Assembly: GCA_003344405.1 (NCBI GenBank)
Contig: NOWV01000094.1
Coordinates: 1-64,000, forward strand
Reading direction: 5' to 3'
Length of the DNA stretch: 64,000 bases
Origin: Trichoplax sp. H2
Lineage: Eukaryota > Placozoa > Uniplacotomia > Trichoplacea
Made by a program: the position numbers and the translations under genes. The notes below the pieces were generated by a model. That model searched no databases. It saw only the letters and a list, made by a program, of their open reading frames with translations, and was not told the origin of the DNA. This document shows, piece after piece, positions 10,241 through 24,800 of the stretch (positions are counted from its first letter, which is position 1; the number at the start of each line of letters is the position of its first letter).

Positions 10241-12330
10241 GAAATAAGTATAAAAGATTGACTGTAAAATACGCTATTGTATGATATAACTAAATAACGT
10301 ACACAATTTGGAATTAGAATCGATCGATAACTTTCTACGGAAGAGCATTTGTCAGATACCATAGTGATTTTTTGTTATAAATGTGCTGTTTAATACGTAC
10401 AGTAAGTAAACCTATAGAAATTCTAATCATTATTAATGGTTAAGAATTTCGAGAGCTATTTTAGAAAACTTTCAATCAGACTTATCGAACGATTCCCTCT
10501 CAATTTAGACTTAGCCGAATAGAAAAGGGATTACCAATGTCAAGGTTAATACAGATTCAATCATAGCGTGGTAATCTTAAGTGATTAATGTCCAAACCAT
10601 CAAAAAATTAGTATTTGCTATATATATATACTCGTATGTAGAAATAACCCGTTCACTCTACTGCTTTAATCAATTGCACGTAACGGGTACGTTCCTACGA
10701 TCTGCCCCTTGCAGTATTTATAATACGAATTCTCTTAACAAATAAAAAGCACTTAAAGCTACTATATGGAAATAGATTTGCAGCAATAATCATCATCGGT
10801 GCTCATTGAATATTATATTCAAGTAAAATTTTACATGCAATATCATCAGCTTTAGTCTGCCATAAATTTCAAAACAATCTACAATTATATCGTTTTCGAC
10901 TTGAACAACTGTGTATAAAATAATACAACACGAACACATTACATATTTATCCAATGCATCTTGCCAAACGACAAGATACTCGACTTACGGCGATTATCAA
11001 AATCAAGAAAATTTGCTGGTTGACCGCCATTTTAGTTCTTTTAGTTCATTCCGAAGATTCTTCGAAATAGATTTAACAATATGAACGTCGAAGCTATTCA
11101 ATATGGGTAAATAGTTACAGCCACACCTTGAATTGATGAAATTTCAAGCTTTTGTCTTTCTTTAAATCCACTGCCCATTGGGATGGCCTGATACATGCTT
11201 GTCTCTTGCAGTTATCTTCAAACACTAGACCAGAATATCTTATTAATTACATAATGCACAAATCCTGTATGGATATTAGGTTGCTATGGGCTACACTAAT
11301 ACTAATATACTATAGCGGCTGGATATCAACTTTTATACATTACCATGTTATACGCACATTGAGATGCAACGTTTACGTATCCCATAACGATACGTCATCG
11401 CTACCGATGTTAATTACACCTGCATTAACAATAGATCTATTCGATTAAGATTAATTGTTCATCTCACTAATCAAATATTTTTTTTACATCTGGATAATAT
11501 AGATAATCAGGTCTTCATTGTTTAATTTCCTAGTAGTAAAGTAAACGAACTATTCAAGATGATAATTCATGACTAACTCTTTCCACTCTAGATAGAGCCA
11601 AAAAAAACTATCTAAGGTATCCCTCGAATTCTGATCTAACTGATTATTCTAGGTCCATCTAATATCATTCCGCACTTTCAAAGATTTATTGTTCGCAATA
11701 AACGCGATTAGTTACCAATTTTAAAAGTAATTAGCGACCGTATATCATGTGCACGAATATTATACTACGTCAGAGATGCAAAAGAATTGACACATGATGA
11801 TTTAATAGCTGATTCCAGCTAATTGAATAGTAATGTGTGCTAAATGGGTAGTAGTAAAATGAAGCAAAGCTATTTGTGACGTGTAATAATCGCTATATTC
11901 AATAAAGTATTGATAGATGATGACTGGTACAAGAAAATCGCCTACTTGCACCATTTTTACTATGTGTATAAGGGGTTACGAAACTTGCTCACTTTAATAG
12001 CTTAAATTATTTAACTAGAAAGCGAGGTTAAAAATATTATGCAGGATTTAATGATCAATAAATTTATGCTATATCATTTTTTTATCTCCAAAGTTAAATT
12101 ATTTTAGGATTATAATGGAATAAAAGATGATAATATTACAAGCCTATTGCATCTACTAAAAGTATGTATAACGTCTAGATAAGGTATATTATCTGACGAA
12201 AATAAAATAAGTATTTTCTGGCAAAAAATCGCTTTGTGCGCGGCCGCATCTTCTATTACTACTTCTTGCAGAATTTGCGATGGGGAGTTCTATTAGTCAG
12301 CGGTTGTGAACTTAGTTGCAATGAAGAGAA

Positions 12331-12847
12331 TTGCACAGAGATTTTAATAGAAAAATAGACAGTTTATATAGATTGTGTTTGCGTACAATGCGTGCATTTG
12401 CTGTAAAGCAGCGTGTAAGCTGTCGTGGAGTAGCGTGGGAAATACCAACAGTGAGACGATTGCAACTAACTAAATCTGAGGCAGAAATCGTTAGTATTAT
12501 AGTTATAGGGATAGAACAGATGCAGAGTATAAGATTATAGAATTAGATACATCATATACTGCAATGAACTATGTTATAGCAATGACTGTAGAAAATGACG
12601 AAGACTGTAAGTGTTATAAAAATTAAGCATAACGAGCTATATTCCTATATAGTGTAAGAAGACAGTATCTATATTTAAGAACAATATGAAATGCCTATAT
12701 TGAAAAACATGTTACATCATAATCTGAATACACTACAATATTGATACGGCAAACGATTAGAGAATATTATCTACTGAGCATAGTACAGTTACTTGGGCAC
12801 CTAGCGTTATAGTTACTGATAGCGTAGATAGAACAGTTGCGATATAA
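12331..12847 (+). pseudogene. Possible decayed MULE-type transposase fragment
   Basis: Three short plus-strand reading frames lie close together. One (12498-12626) reads through MNYVIAMTVENDEDC, like the 'valve/E..E..W' part of MULE transposase domains. A second in another frame (12788-12847) reads APSVIVTDSVDRTVAI, resembling the conserved P-x-V-I-V-T-D...A-I catalytic Asp region. Frames are broken between the segments, as expected for an old relic. The matches are short, and chance similarity remains a real alternative. Confidence 0.25.
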
Positions 12848-15800
12848 TATTGATATAAGAGAAGAGATAATTTACAAGGAAAAAGATTTCCCGTTTGTGG
12901 CAGTTACACATATAATCATCAGTATGCTTAGATCAATACTATGGTAATGGAAACTGCTCTTACAGCGAATACATCATTATAAAATTCCTTGGATTTTGAT
13001 ATAATGTAACAGGAAGAATTAACATTATCGGTTCATGGTCTTAAAATTATATGGATACGTATTAAAAATCTTGAAAGCAAGATCAGTAAGATTTGAGGTA
13101 TTATTCAAATCAGAATTATGATAATGCTGAGATAGCGAATATTAATTTTACGCTTGTTACCGTGCCTAGCTACGAACAATAATTGCCGTGTTAATTAAAA
13201 TATCTTTTCTAGTGCCTCGTTTGAATGACAGCAAGGCAACGTTACTACAGAAATATTGATAGATTCGAAGATCATGTCTACAAATATAATTTTTCTAATG
13301 CTGTCAATAAATTTGAGTAAACTGAGTCATGAAACGTATGACTCAGAACGTACCGTATAACACTTTAAATAGATAGAGACAAAATTTTAAGACACTGATT
13401 ATCATATATTTCTATACTATGAGTACTACATATAATGTATTATCTTGTCACGGTACGAACTACCGTGAAGAAATAGCTATCTAAATTTGGTAAATACAAT
13501 GTAGTGATAATATATTACAACTAGTTTCTTACAATAGGAATTACTCTAATTATAAATGTGTTGCAGTAAATTTAATGCTGTGCTGTAATGTATACTGAAA
13601 TGATTCTGTGAATGAATATGTAGTCCGAATGTGAAAAATTAGTTAGTAGATGTTCTCACCTAAGCATCTCACCTAAGTATTTTTATAAGATGACTCATGA
13701 ATGTTAGCTGCTGTAGAAGGGTATATAAGCCCGTCAGATAGTTGAATAAAGTAGTTCTCAATTATCTAGTTGAGTTTAACGTAGAATCAAAGGCGTCTAA
13801 ATTCTTGTGAGGTAGTTAAGGGATTCTGAATCCCGGAGATTATAGTAATTTAGAGATTTGTTTTACGTTATCCTTGTCACGAAGCTGGTTTATGACATAT
13901 CTTTATATTTTACTGTAACTAATTACGGAGATACTGGCATGAACTGAAAACTTTTAGACGTGAATTATTCATGAAGGATAGGTATGTAAAAATGTAGATA
14001 CGCATATATTGCCTACACAAGGGCATATACTGCAACTGAAAAGAGTACGTAATACATTTTTAAGATAATATCCATCGTTTGAAAGCTCCAATTTACTAAA
14101 TATAAACTTACTTGAAAATAGTTAAGATATAATAATTAATTCAATAATTCACGATGCAATATTGACTTAAAAGGCGTACTCATAAAGACCAAAAAAACTT
14201 ATAGCATGAAATCTTTAAAATCTTTTAACCGTGCTCTAGCTCAATTAATTCGAAGATATTCAGACATGTTACAGTCAATTATAATTAAATGCAAATAAGA
14301 TTATAATACTAACCAAATAAACACAGATTAATACGAATTACAATTCCAAAGAATGCAATTTTATATAGCAATATGTCCAGTTATTAGCTACCCCTGACAT
14401 TAAATGAATTAGCAATTCCCGGTATATAATGATTAAGTTCATTTCCGATGCAATTCGTTCTTATTGATAAAGAAAAGAACATGAAATAATTCATATTTTA
14501 ATATTTATTAGATTCAGAAAAATGAAATTTGGAAGTGATAGGTTACTAATACTGAGAGGATAAGAAAAACTATAATTTGATGCTATCAGTTCGAGACGTC
14601 CCTGCTACGGTACCTGATTGAAATTATTGCTTTAAGCACGCCATTATTATCGAGAATGGGTAACAATTAATCATTTTTATCGCCTGATTTCGAATAATCT
14701 CATCATAAAGTAATATTATACAGAAATTTTCAACTTGATTTAAAAATTGCGTTTTGTTATAATTGTATAATACTATGAACAAAGCTGTTGAGGAAATTAT
14801 TATACGCTTATTCATTTGAGATATACTGAACGCCCTAAATCTGCGACTGCTTAATTACTCAAATGATATCATCCAGAATTATCCGCTAACACATTCTATA
14901 CAAACTGCATTTGCTCTCTGTTATGTGATCTCACTAGCCACTTAATCAACGCTGATTTGATAAACCTGCAGAAGGCTACGGTAGACTTACAGTAATTATT
15001 GATACAAGCCTCATCTTTAAGATTAGACTGCGGATAAATAACATATAAATACACTCTACTCCAGCTGTTTGTCTTTGGTCTCTTTACTTGTTACAATTTA
15101 AACTCTGTGACAAGGAAACATACAGTAAAAGTCTATAAGCAACTACTGGCTTAAACGCTCTTTTACTAAATATTAAACACATACAGCAAGGTAACATAAA
15201 AATAACACTATTATTAGCATAAACGCATCTACGACTTTTTGCCGCATAACTCAACTCAATTGAATGATCAAAGGCCGCTAATCATTCAGTTACAGGTTTT
15301 GTATAGAAAAGGCATCACTTCTAGCAATAATACGCTTGTAGACGTAGCTTAATATAGGAACCGTCTAATTTATAAGCAAAAATAAAAGTATTATTATTAT
15401 ACCTTACTAGGAGAGACATCTCGAACTGAGATGTTCCTTACATAGCTTTTCTATCAGTAAATATTTTTAATCTCTTACTGACACTTAATCTTAATCTATA
15501 TTGCGTAATTCAACTATCATTAGCTAAAACTTGAATCATCTTACTGCTATCTATACATAATAACAATCAATATCAAACATGTAATAAACTATCACAAATA
15601 ATATAAACGACCTTAAAGTATTACTTATCTTACTGTACCTAGTACTACAAATATGGATATTTGCCACATTAGCTACTACTGTACTATTGAACTATCCTAA
15701 CGGTAATCAATTATAGGTACGACTTCAAGACTCACAACTCCAAATAAAACGAAGCAATTATTTTCAATACGGAAAAGTATTATAACTTGTAGATCACCCC

Positions 15801-18800
15801 AAAACTTGTGACAGCAATGTCAGTATTGATTGTACAATTCCAAATAGTGATATTGTATTATATCCTCCATAATTATCCGTAAACCTATATACCAATTGCA
15901 TCCTAAAAATCTTGAATTCCGTTAAAAAATTGATTGCTAGTCTTAATCATACAATTATTGTTTCGTTATCTTTTTTCATATTGAACAGTAGAGTATTTAT
16001 AGAGCTTGACTAACTATATAACTGTGTTAATAATGCTTCAGATTTTTAATGCGGATAGCTTGCAGCGTAGTCAATTGAGTGCAAAACGTTACTAGAACGC
16101 ACTATCTATCACTAAGATAATACGCTATAGATGTTATTCATGTTGTGGGATACCATATATCTTAGGCTTATGGTATATATGCATTTCTTTCTGATACTGC
16201 GTTATTAATTTATACAACACGCGTGTTCTTGGCATTTATGTTGTTAGCCTATACACTTCTTTATATTCTAACTTAGAAAGTGTACATACAGCATATGAAG
16301 TAATATAATTCAGTATATCATAATCTTTCCACCCTACTCTCTGTAGTACAAATGTGGTTCAGTCCCCTGTCACTTATTTCAAATAAGCTGTTTTTCTCAA
16401 CTTGCCATTCCTTGTTTTCGTCACCGAATCTGATATCGGAAAAAACTACGTCCATTACCTGAAGTTAGCTAGCAAATCTTCAACCGGCACTTCTAAAAAT
16501 CTAATCTTAATCTATTTTTCATGGTTTAAGTTTTATAAACCAATTGCTACTTTCAGAAAGGATCTTGAAGAATAGATGCGGTATTCTTATTGATACTGAT
16601 CTCAATAAATTTAGCACGAACAAGCTTTTATTGGACAGCAGCGTATACGAATTCAGAATGTACTTTTTCCTATACGTTATGCGTCTTCCTAACTACACAA
16701 AACCTACGAACTCATAAATACCTATCTACATGTTTTTTGTGGTGTTTTTGATGCAATATGATATAAACTGCATTACGTTACAGTAATATTCTAGCTCTCC
16801 TTATTCTTTATGTACTAATTAAAAATAATAATGATACTTGCATATCACAATGGAACCGATGCTTAGAAAAGGAACACCCTATACTCAAACAGCACCATTT
16901 ATGTTAGGGTTTCCCTCTTTCTAGTCCCTAGTTTGTAGCATGGATTTCTCTCATATAACTTTATTTACCTTGCAATATATCTAAATTTGCTCATTAGAAC
17001 ACTCTAAGCAAAGTTTCTTGTTTTTTTAATATGAGTACATAGAGTTTTAGTAAATTATATATCAAAACATGCAGATGAAGGCACTTCATACCAACATCTG
17101 CGCGTTTTTATACGCAACTACGAAGCAGTATTCGTAACCATTAAAATATTTAGCTACACGTAGGAGCTGTTTATGCTATACAATCCTTATGTTATACTAA
17201 TATCATTGTGATGTTTATATAGCTAGTAATTTTATATTTTCTCTAATTAGAATATTGATATACCGGTATAATAATTACTTGCTTCATTTACTATACCGTT
17301 TCATCAAGATACGGCAGTCGACATAAGTGTTATGGGAGGGTAGTGATGTAAGTTACTATTATCAACCTAAGTATAATCTGCCAACAGAATCACTTTAAAT
17401 CCATAGCTATTTGCTCTTCAATTACTGCGTACAGCTGTATACCAGACAATATTGAATTAATAGATTCGATAATACTAAGCCAACAGCAATATAGCATTTT
17501 AGCTTTATTTAAAGAAAAATCACTACGTGACCTGAATACGAATTAATGAATGTTTAAATACGTATTATTGCAAGTTTACCGTTAGCTACTGACAGAAAAT
17601 ACTACTTTTATATCTTTTATCATAGTTTACTTCATGATTAAACTTGACTGGTAGGAGTCTTAAATATAATTTACGGCTAAAAATTACGTACTCATATGAA
17701 CTGTAAATCTTAGCATCTACCGTGGTAGATTAAAAATTTTATATGACTAAATAGAGCAATCTAAATCTTTATTCTGGTATAAATTACCATTTCGTAATAA
17801 TTAAGGTTAACTGATTTTATATTACAGAAGCTCTACAATGTATTTACTATAGCAAGACCGTGAGGCCATATTGTTTTATACGAGTATGTATTTTACTGTA
17901 TAATATATGTCCCATCATTCAAATAAATACAATAAAGTGATATTCTGTTGACTACCAAATTTAACCATCCTACCATCTTTTTCATGACGTAAACTATAAC
18001 TCATCAACTTTCAACTAGAAATTAATGTGCAATCGTGTACTAGTATTAATGCAGTTGTGCATCTGTTCACAGATGACATAAACTCGTAAGTTCGTGGCTG
18101 GTAAGACAATAGGACGTACTTGCCTCAATCCTATTACCTGCTAAGATCTCTCTAAATCGCAACTGATTGCTGCTAGAGATATCATAAATCAATCCTTTGT
18201 AATGCTACAGTGCGATTCGTAATATTGTAACCTGCTAATTGTTTCAAGATGAATATTGGGTATTGAGTGATTATTCGTTCTAGCAAGGGGATTACGAAAC
18301 AAAATAAGGGTCTTATTGATGTTATAACAGTAACTATTGCTCAAATTGTAATGCTCCTTCAAACTTAGGGCAATATCGTGTTATACTATTAATAGAATAT
18401 GATAATACCGAGGTCAAATAAATATTTTGAAAACCCCTTTAGCAATAAATTATATCAAAGCTAGAGACATATTACAAGTGGAAAATATTAGATCCGTCAT
18501 ATTAATATTTAAATTAAATTTTTATGTTTATACTAGAAATATGAATGCGCCATAAAATGGTAATGCGATTTCCGTAAGTTTAAGCTACTACTATATAAAA
18601 AAAGTGCTAAATCTATGCTTCTAGAGTCATTATCAAGTGTAATTTCAACAATATCTAGAAAATATGCTAGCAGTGAACACACCCTATGACTTCAAATAGT
18701 ATGCAAAGTATTATAAACATACAGTAGCAATAAGCATGCCATTACCCTCATCATAAAGGTAATAAAACTTATTCGAAGTGTAATCTGATTTTTACACTAT

Positions 18801-21800
18801 TATTGTGTTAATAAAAATTCATGTAATAGCAAAAATGTATTGATATCTTGCTATTTTGTATCATAACCAGCTTTATATGGAGACCCTAGTTAATCAGATT
18901 CTATTGGTCTAGATGTAAGACCTTTTAGCAAATGTATGAACCATAAAGATATTTAAATGGCCGCTACGTTATTGTGTTCCTAATGATCTAGGATCGAATA
19001 TTTAATTATGTATTACGTTATTGCTATCAAGATAAACAGGATTCAAAGAGAATATTGACACTGCCTGAATAATAGAAAATAAATAAATATCAATTGATCA
19101 ATACATAATGGTTATGCATCAATATGGAATAGTTGGGAGCTTAAGCATCAAGAAATCCTGTCCTATCCCAGCAAATGTGTTGCAATATGCCTACAAAGCA
19201 TAGCATAAGTTATTTTCAGCCCAAATCTAATGGATAAAGTAAATCAAATTTGGGCACTTCCTATAAACATTAATCCTTTCATATATATTGCTGCCAAGTC
19301 AAATTAGGATTAAACGCCAAGGTAATTACAATATAATTTTCTCAAATATTTCGATAGAGCCTGGTTTAAATCTGAAGATATAAGTACAGAAGGTAGTCAG
19401 ATTTTGCTTCCATCGCCGTCAAATGCGGCAACTGCAGCATGATGTCATGTCTATTTATTTTTATGAGCATTGAAATTTAAATAAACAAGATTACAGTTAC
19501 TATTTTATGAATAATTTCGTATAATGAAAGACTAATGAAACATGTAAGCTACTCACATCCAACTAAATATTTTAAGCTTAGCCCTTTGATCTACTAGTAT
19601 TGAGATTGCTATGATAAACTCAGATCATGTTATGTTTTCGAGCAGTTCACTGAAAGTTAGATATTTTAGAAAATTATCACCTACAGAACGTGAGAGATCC
19701 TTAATTAATAACCTACGATTAGCTTGTCAAGTGTTCTCAACAGAATTTAAATACAACTTTCAGTACTATAACTACGTTACAAGGCCTTCCATAAATTTCA
19801 TACGCTACTGATATCTATTTACTTTGGTGACCTAGTAATAATATAAAATAGTATTTACGGACGCGCACGGTACAGTATTTGGGCTTACACTTATACTTAA
19901 CACAGTACAATACTTCAATTGCTATTATGATAATGCTAACTTACTTTTAAATTCATGCAATAGAGATTCCTGATGAATAATAGTTACCATTAGCTGTCAG
20001 AATGTTCAAAACAGAGCACAGACGTATAAAGTTTAAATCAACAAACACAGCATCCCACAAAATGTTAATAAACTAACACTAATCATGTGATAATGGAATA
20101 GTTCGGGCAACAGCACTATTATACGTTAATTAGTCAATTGTTCATATAATCCTAGCAAAATCTAGTTGATCCTGCTGTAGATTACTTCAACTATATTTTT
20201 AATGTTTTCCGGAATTTATCAATTAATCCCAGTAAAATACACAATGAAGACTGACTGTGTAAACAGTTGACACAATTTTTAGTTGATCGTAGCTCATAAC
20301 AACGTTCCATGAATATCTAAAGGAGCGATTGTTTGCAGTAATATTTGAAGAAACTGCCTGCGTACAAAGGGATTTAAAATGTTATGATGCACCAATCAAA
20401 CATGCAAATAAATAACTTATAACAAAATTTTTATATTTAAGGCTAAAGTTTCTACACTCTCTAGTGGCAATCTATGAGGAAATAGAGTAACGCTTTAAAA
20501 GATCTTTCAGGTCAAGTCTAAAGTTCAGTGCTATAACCTATAGAGCACGTACAGAATGGATTAGATTTAAGTCTAGCTTTTCATTTTCTTAGCGTTACCA
20601 ATATCTAACTCTAGGCTACATAACTGCTATGACTATAGATTTAAGTCCAAAGTATTTCGTCATCAATCTTAGTTAAATAAAAAATATCATCAAATTAATA
20701 ACTCCATTTCTAGATTTATTACCGCATTCGACACGTTAGTAGTGATCAATTCATTAGAAAGGTGTTAATGACGTTCGATGATGGTTTCTCCGTAGGAGTC
20801 AATTTATGCAAATATTTAGACTAAAATTGAATTGATTTTAAATCCTTAACCGACTAAATTGCGTTAAAATTAAAATAATATAGCTATATAGCACAGTATG
20901 CAGTACTACAAAATTCAATCATTTAGCTATTATTATTAACTAAAATAAACAATGATCATGACATTGCAAATATCTAAATTTACTGCTCAAGGTTCAGTAT
21001 AACTTTATTCTAGTAGATGATATACTGAACGACCATTTGTGTCTGTAGGGCATCACAAGGTAGAAAAGGATGCCGATCTAGTTCTTTTAGTAGTGATCGG
21101 TGGCTGATTCGTTAGCAGTTAGCTTATTGAATTGATAAAGTTATTGAGATTTCTTATCATTATAGATCCGAATTAATCATTTTAAGAAAGCATGACATAA
21201 GCAAACAAATAGTCAAGATATAAAGAATTCGTAAGGATTAGTCAATAACAAACAACTCTGGCATTCATACACGAGGTAATGAATGTTATAACCATCTGCA
21301 ATACATAATAGACCATTTTACTGGTTTATTTATATTTTTCAATCAAGCATAAGGTCCTGCCTTCGATGCGATTTGTTGTTGACATAAAGACGAAGGAGCA
21401 CAATAAAGGAGTTATTTAAGACTTCATTCATGCTATAATAGTAATAGTTCTATTTGATGATTTCAAACTTTCTTGAAACGCTCATTAATCAAGAGTGAAT
21501 TTATAGCAGCGATAGTGCGTCTAAGTCAACTATTCAAGTCCTTATACTGAATAAACCGTACGTTTTCAGTCCTGTTCTTTAAAAATAGACTGACTTTTAA
21601 AGAACACAATATTACCAATAAAGCAGTCTTAATATGGAATGGCATAATTACTTAGTGTGTTTTTTTATATTTTGTGCAAGCAAAGATCGCGTAAATGGAC
21701 TGAGAAGTTACTAAAGGAGTTTTGAAATATTCGTCTAATGACAGTAGTGAGTTTAAAATGCTTCCTCTTAGACTACAATTGGTTGAATATTGACATATTC

Positions 21801-24800
21801 GACCTGCAAACTTGCAACTGAACAATAAATAATAACATCAAAATTAATAACAGAATTTAACAAGAATAGTATAAAAATGTTTTACATCAATAATGCAAAT
21901 CACTTGTTTGTGTTTGTTAGAATAGAATATTTTATAGCATAGCTTATCAATAATATTTTATAGTAATTCTAAGAGTTTAAAAAAATTAGAATAGCAAAAA
22001 AACAAAGGAAGGGCATTAATAATACTCAGCCTTGAATTATTAAGTTACTATTTGGTGAAGGCCGATCGATCAAGCTAGTAAATAATAATTCAATGCATTT
22101 TCATTGAGAAGATTGCATCATAAGAAAGTTAATCAACAAGGTCACACTATTAGTACAAGTTAGCAAAAAGCAATTAGCTATTGAATGAGACTAATTTTTT
22201 CTGTTCTAGAAAACAAATTAAAAATTCATAACTCTGACAATAAATCAACTACAGTGACATACTAGTATTGAACTTTATAATGATATTGAAACATAATACA
22301 TTTCAGCAACTGCACAATGACGTAGACAAAAAGTGTACCAACTTCTATATTTTGATATGTTGAGATGTTATTAGTATCCAAAATTATTCAAATAGGGAAG
22401 TAATGTAGTACGTTTACATATAATAAATATTGGCTTTCTCAGAATTCTAACGTCATAAAGGTGGTACCATGTAGTGATTTCAGTTAATTACTGTAGTAGT
22501 GTGTACTAAAAATATAATAGTAACATGAAGTAAGGACTACGCAACATAGAATAGAGTTATACTAAATGAGGTATTTATTCTTCTATCCCGATCATTAATT
22601 TGTACGCATATAGTAACAAACTAAGGTCGCTTTCAAAATTTTCCTGCTGCTATAGAAAAATTTCAGTAAGAGAATTAGCCTAACAACATTACTAGCTAAT
22701 TGTCAGTTAGTACTAAATCACCTAAAATTAATAAAACCCATGATGATTATTCTGATACACAGGTCATATGCAGTAATTCTTCTGTGAAAGCTACAATTAA
22801 TTTAGCAAATCTAGACGAAACTTGGGCGTTTTTAAGGACGAAATCATTCATATTACAATTACTGACTAATTTACTATTATCTTTCGTCACCTTTAGTACT
22901 AAAATCGATCCAAACGTGTCATTATACTGATACAACTTCATACCGCTATATAATGGTATAGATGCTGAATTATGCATCATAACAAGTAAAGAATATGAAT
23001 TGGGCTAAGTCAACAATCCATATTGAATTTTGTAAAGCAAAAAACAAATTATACTACTTTATAATAGATCCAAAACAAGATCTGTATGGTATGTCATATT
23101 TAAATTTAGGATATAATTAATTAGGATAGTCATTATACTATATAATTAAGCTAAGATTATTTAAGGTGCTAAATGAATGATGAATTATTAATAAATTCAT
23201 TTTCACGTGATTTTTACCAATAGACATTATTGATAGCTATTAAATCTCCGTCCAGCATATAAACGCATAATATTTTGCAAAGCAAAGTTGTACACAATGA
23301 AGTTATAGACTTGATAACAACTTGCTTTTAACAACGGGATTCAAGCTATTACTAACATCCTCCTCTTTAAAAATAATATCTGCAAATTCCGGCGCAATGG
23401 TCGACCATTAACGCCATTTCTATTATTTCATATTATGATGCAATAAAATGTTAATACATATTTGTTTATTAGCGTACTAAATTTAGTTAGTCATTTACAG
23501 GAGTTATATATGGATACATTGCATAAGTGTATGTACATACTTTATGCTGCATATACATAATTTCAGATAATTTTTTAACGATTAGCCTTTAACAATATAT
23601 TGATAATTTATATGATTGAATTCCATTTTCTGTACTATATGTATATATTACATATACATAAAAAACTACTGCCTAAACTTATACATAGATGAAGAAAAAT
23701 GTATCTACTGAGAGTATAGTTTTCGCCACCATACGCTGGGATACACGTTACAAATGTTCAATCATACCATTCTTAATTATTATATATTTAACAGAATGAT
23801 TCTATCTATGGGAACTATAAAGCTAAGCCTGGTAGATGAATGATTCGTAATAGAATACATACTGGTATTTACTTCTAGCGCATTATTTGTTATTTGATTC
23901 AATCAGTGCATTGATATGCAAATTTCGCTTTCTAGAGCATTTCATAAATAATCGTTCCCGGATTAAATTCTTTAGATCTCTATCCAAATATAGTGCAATC
24001 AGAAGTAATTCAGTTATTTGTCTGATAAAGATGTTTTCGTCTTTGGATGAAATTAATATTACTTTTAACTTATAACAACAACTGAACGTTTAATTAATGA
24101 TAAGAATAAGCATTCCAGTTTATTGTTAATTTGAATACGAACAAAGCATTCTAATTACTTAAGCCAACTCTCGAAATATAGAATCATTAGTCAATAATTT
24201 ATGTGTCCCGGTTGTTAATTATTTTAAAAAAAAATTGCTAATGAAATCATTATATAAAAGAAAATTCGCGAGAAGTATAATACGATCATAAGAAACATAA
24301 TACAGTTTTGTATGGTAACTTATTAGTCCCCTACTACTGTGCAAATACTGGAATTCGTAGCAGACACAGTACTTTGCTGACATTTGAGCAAAAGAATTTT
24401 AGCAAACTAGTATAAATTTATGTACCCATATTTTTACTAAGACAACACTACCAAAAAGCAATGTATAATAATTATAGTCTATAAAGTTTTCGGTTATAGT
24501 TTTAATAAAGTAAATTAGGCATGATTCAAGAATGGTTTTAATGAAATTAGTGATATGCTAAGGGGGAACCCCACCATATAAGATATAGTTACAATAAGCT
24601 ATGATTGATACACTTAGCTAAGATTTACTATGACTGTAAAAGCGTAGATATGTAGCAGCCGAACGGAAAATAATTAATTACTTTCAACATGTAGCCTTTC
24701 ATCACGCTTTGAACTCCTAGATGATAAATAAACATCACGTTATCATATTCTCTTAATCTTTTATTTAATGCAGTGACATCTCAGAGAGGTTGGTTTATTT

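Noticed and set aside
10953-11070. Small plus-strand ORF (MHLAKRQDT...) with a hydrophobic stretch resembling a signal anchor
   Set aside because: 39 codons with an immediate stop, no supporting downstream exon in phase, and well within chance length.
11137-11448. A roughly 100-codon plus-strand ORF with one hydrophobic segment
   Set aside because: It lacks an early ATG and has no recognisable domain. Several ORFs of this length are expected by chance in 64 kb at this base composition.
16318-16455. Minus-strand 45-residue ORF (MDVVFSDIRFGDENKEWQ...)
   Set aside because: Its composition looks protein-like, but the length is ordinary by chance, there is no homology and the flanking splice sites are unclear.
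22700-22980. Overlapping 76-77 residue ORFs on both strands
   Set aside because: Chance-length frames with no domain, no splice-supported neighbours and opposing strands.
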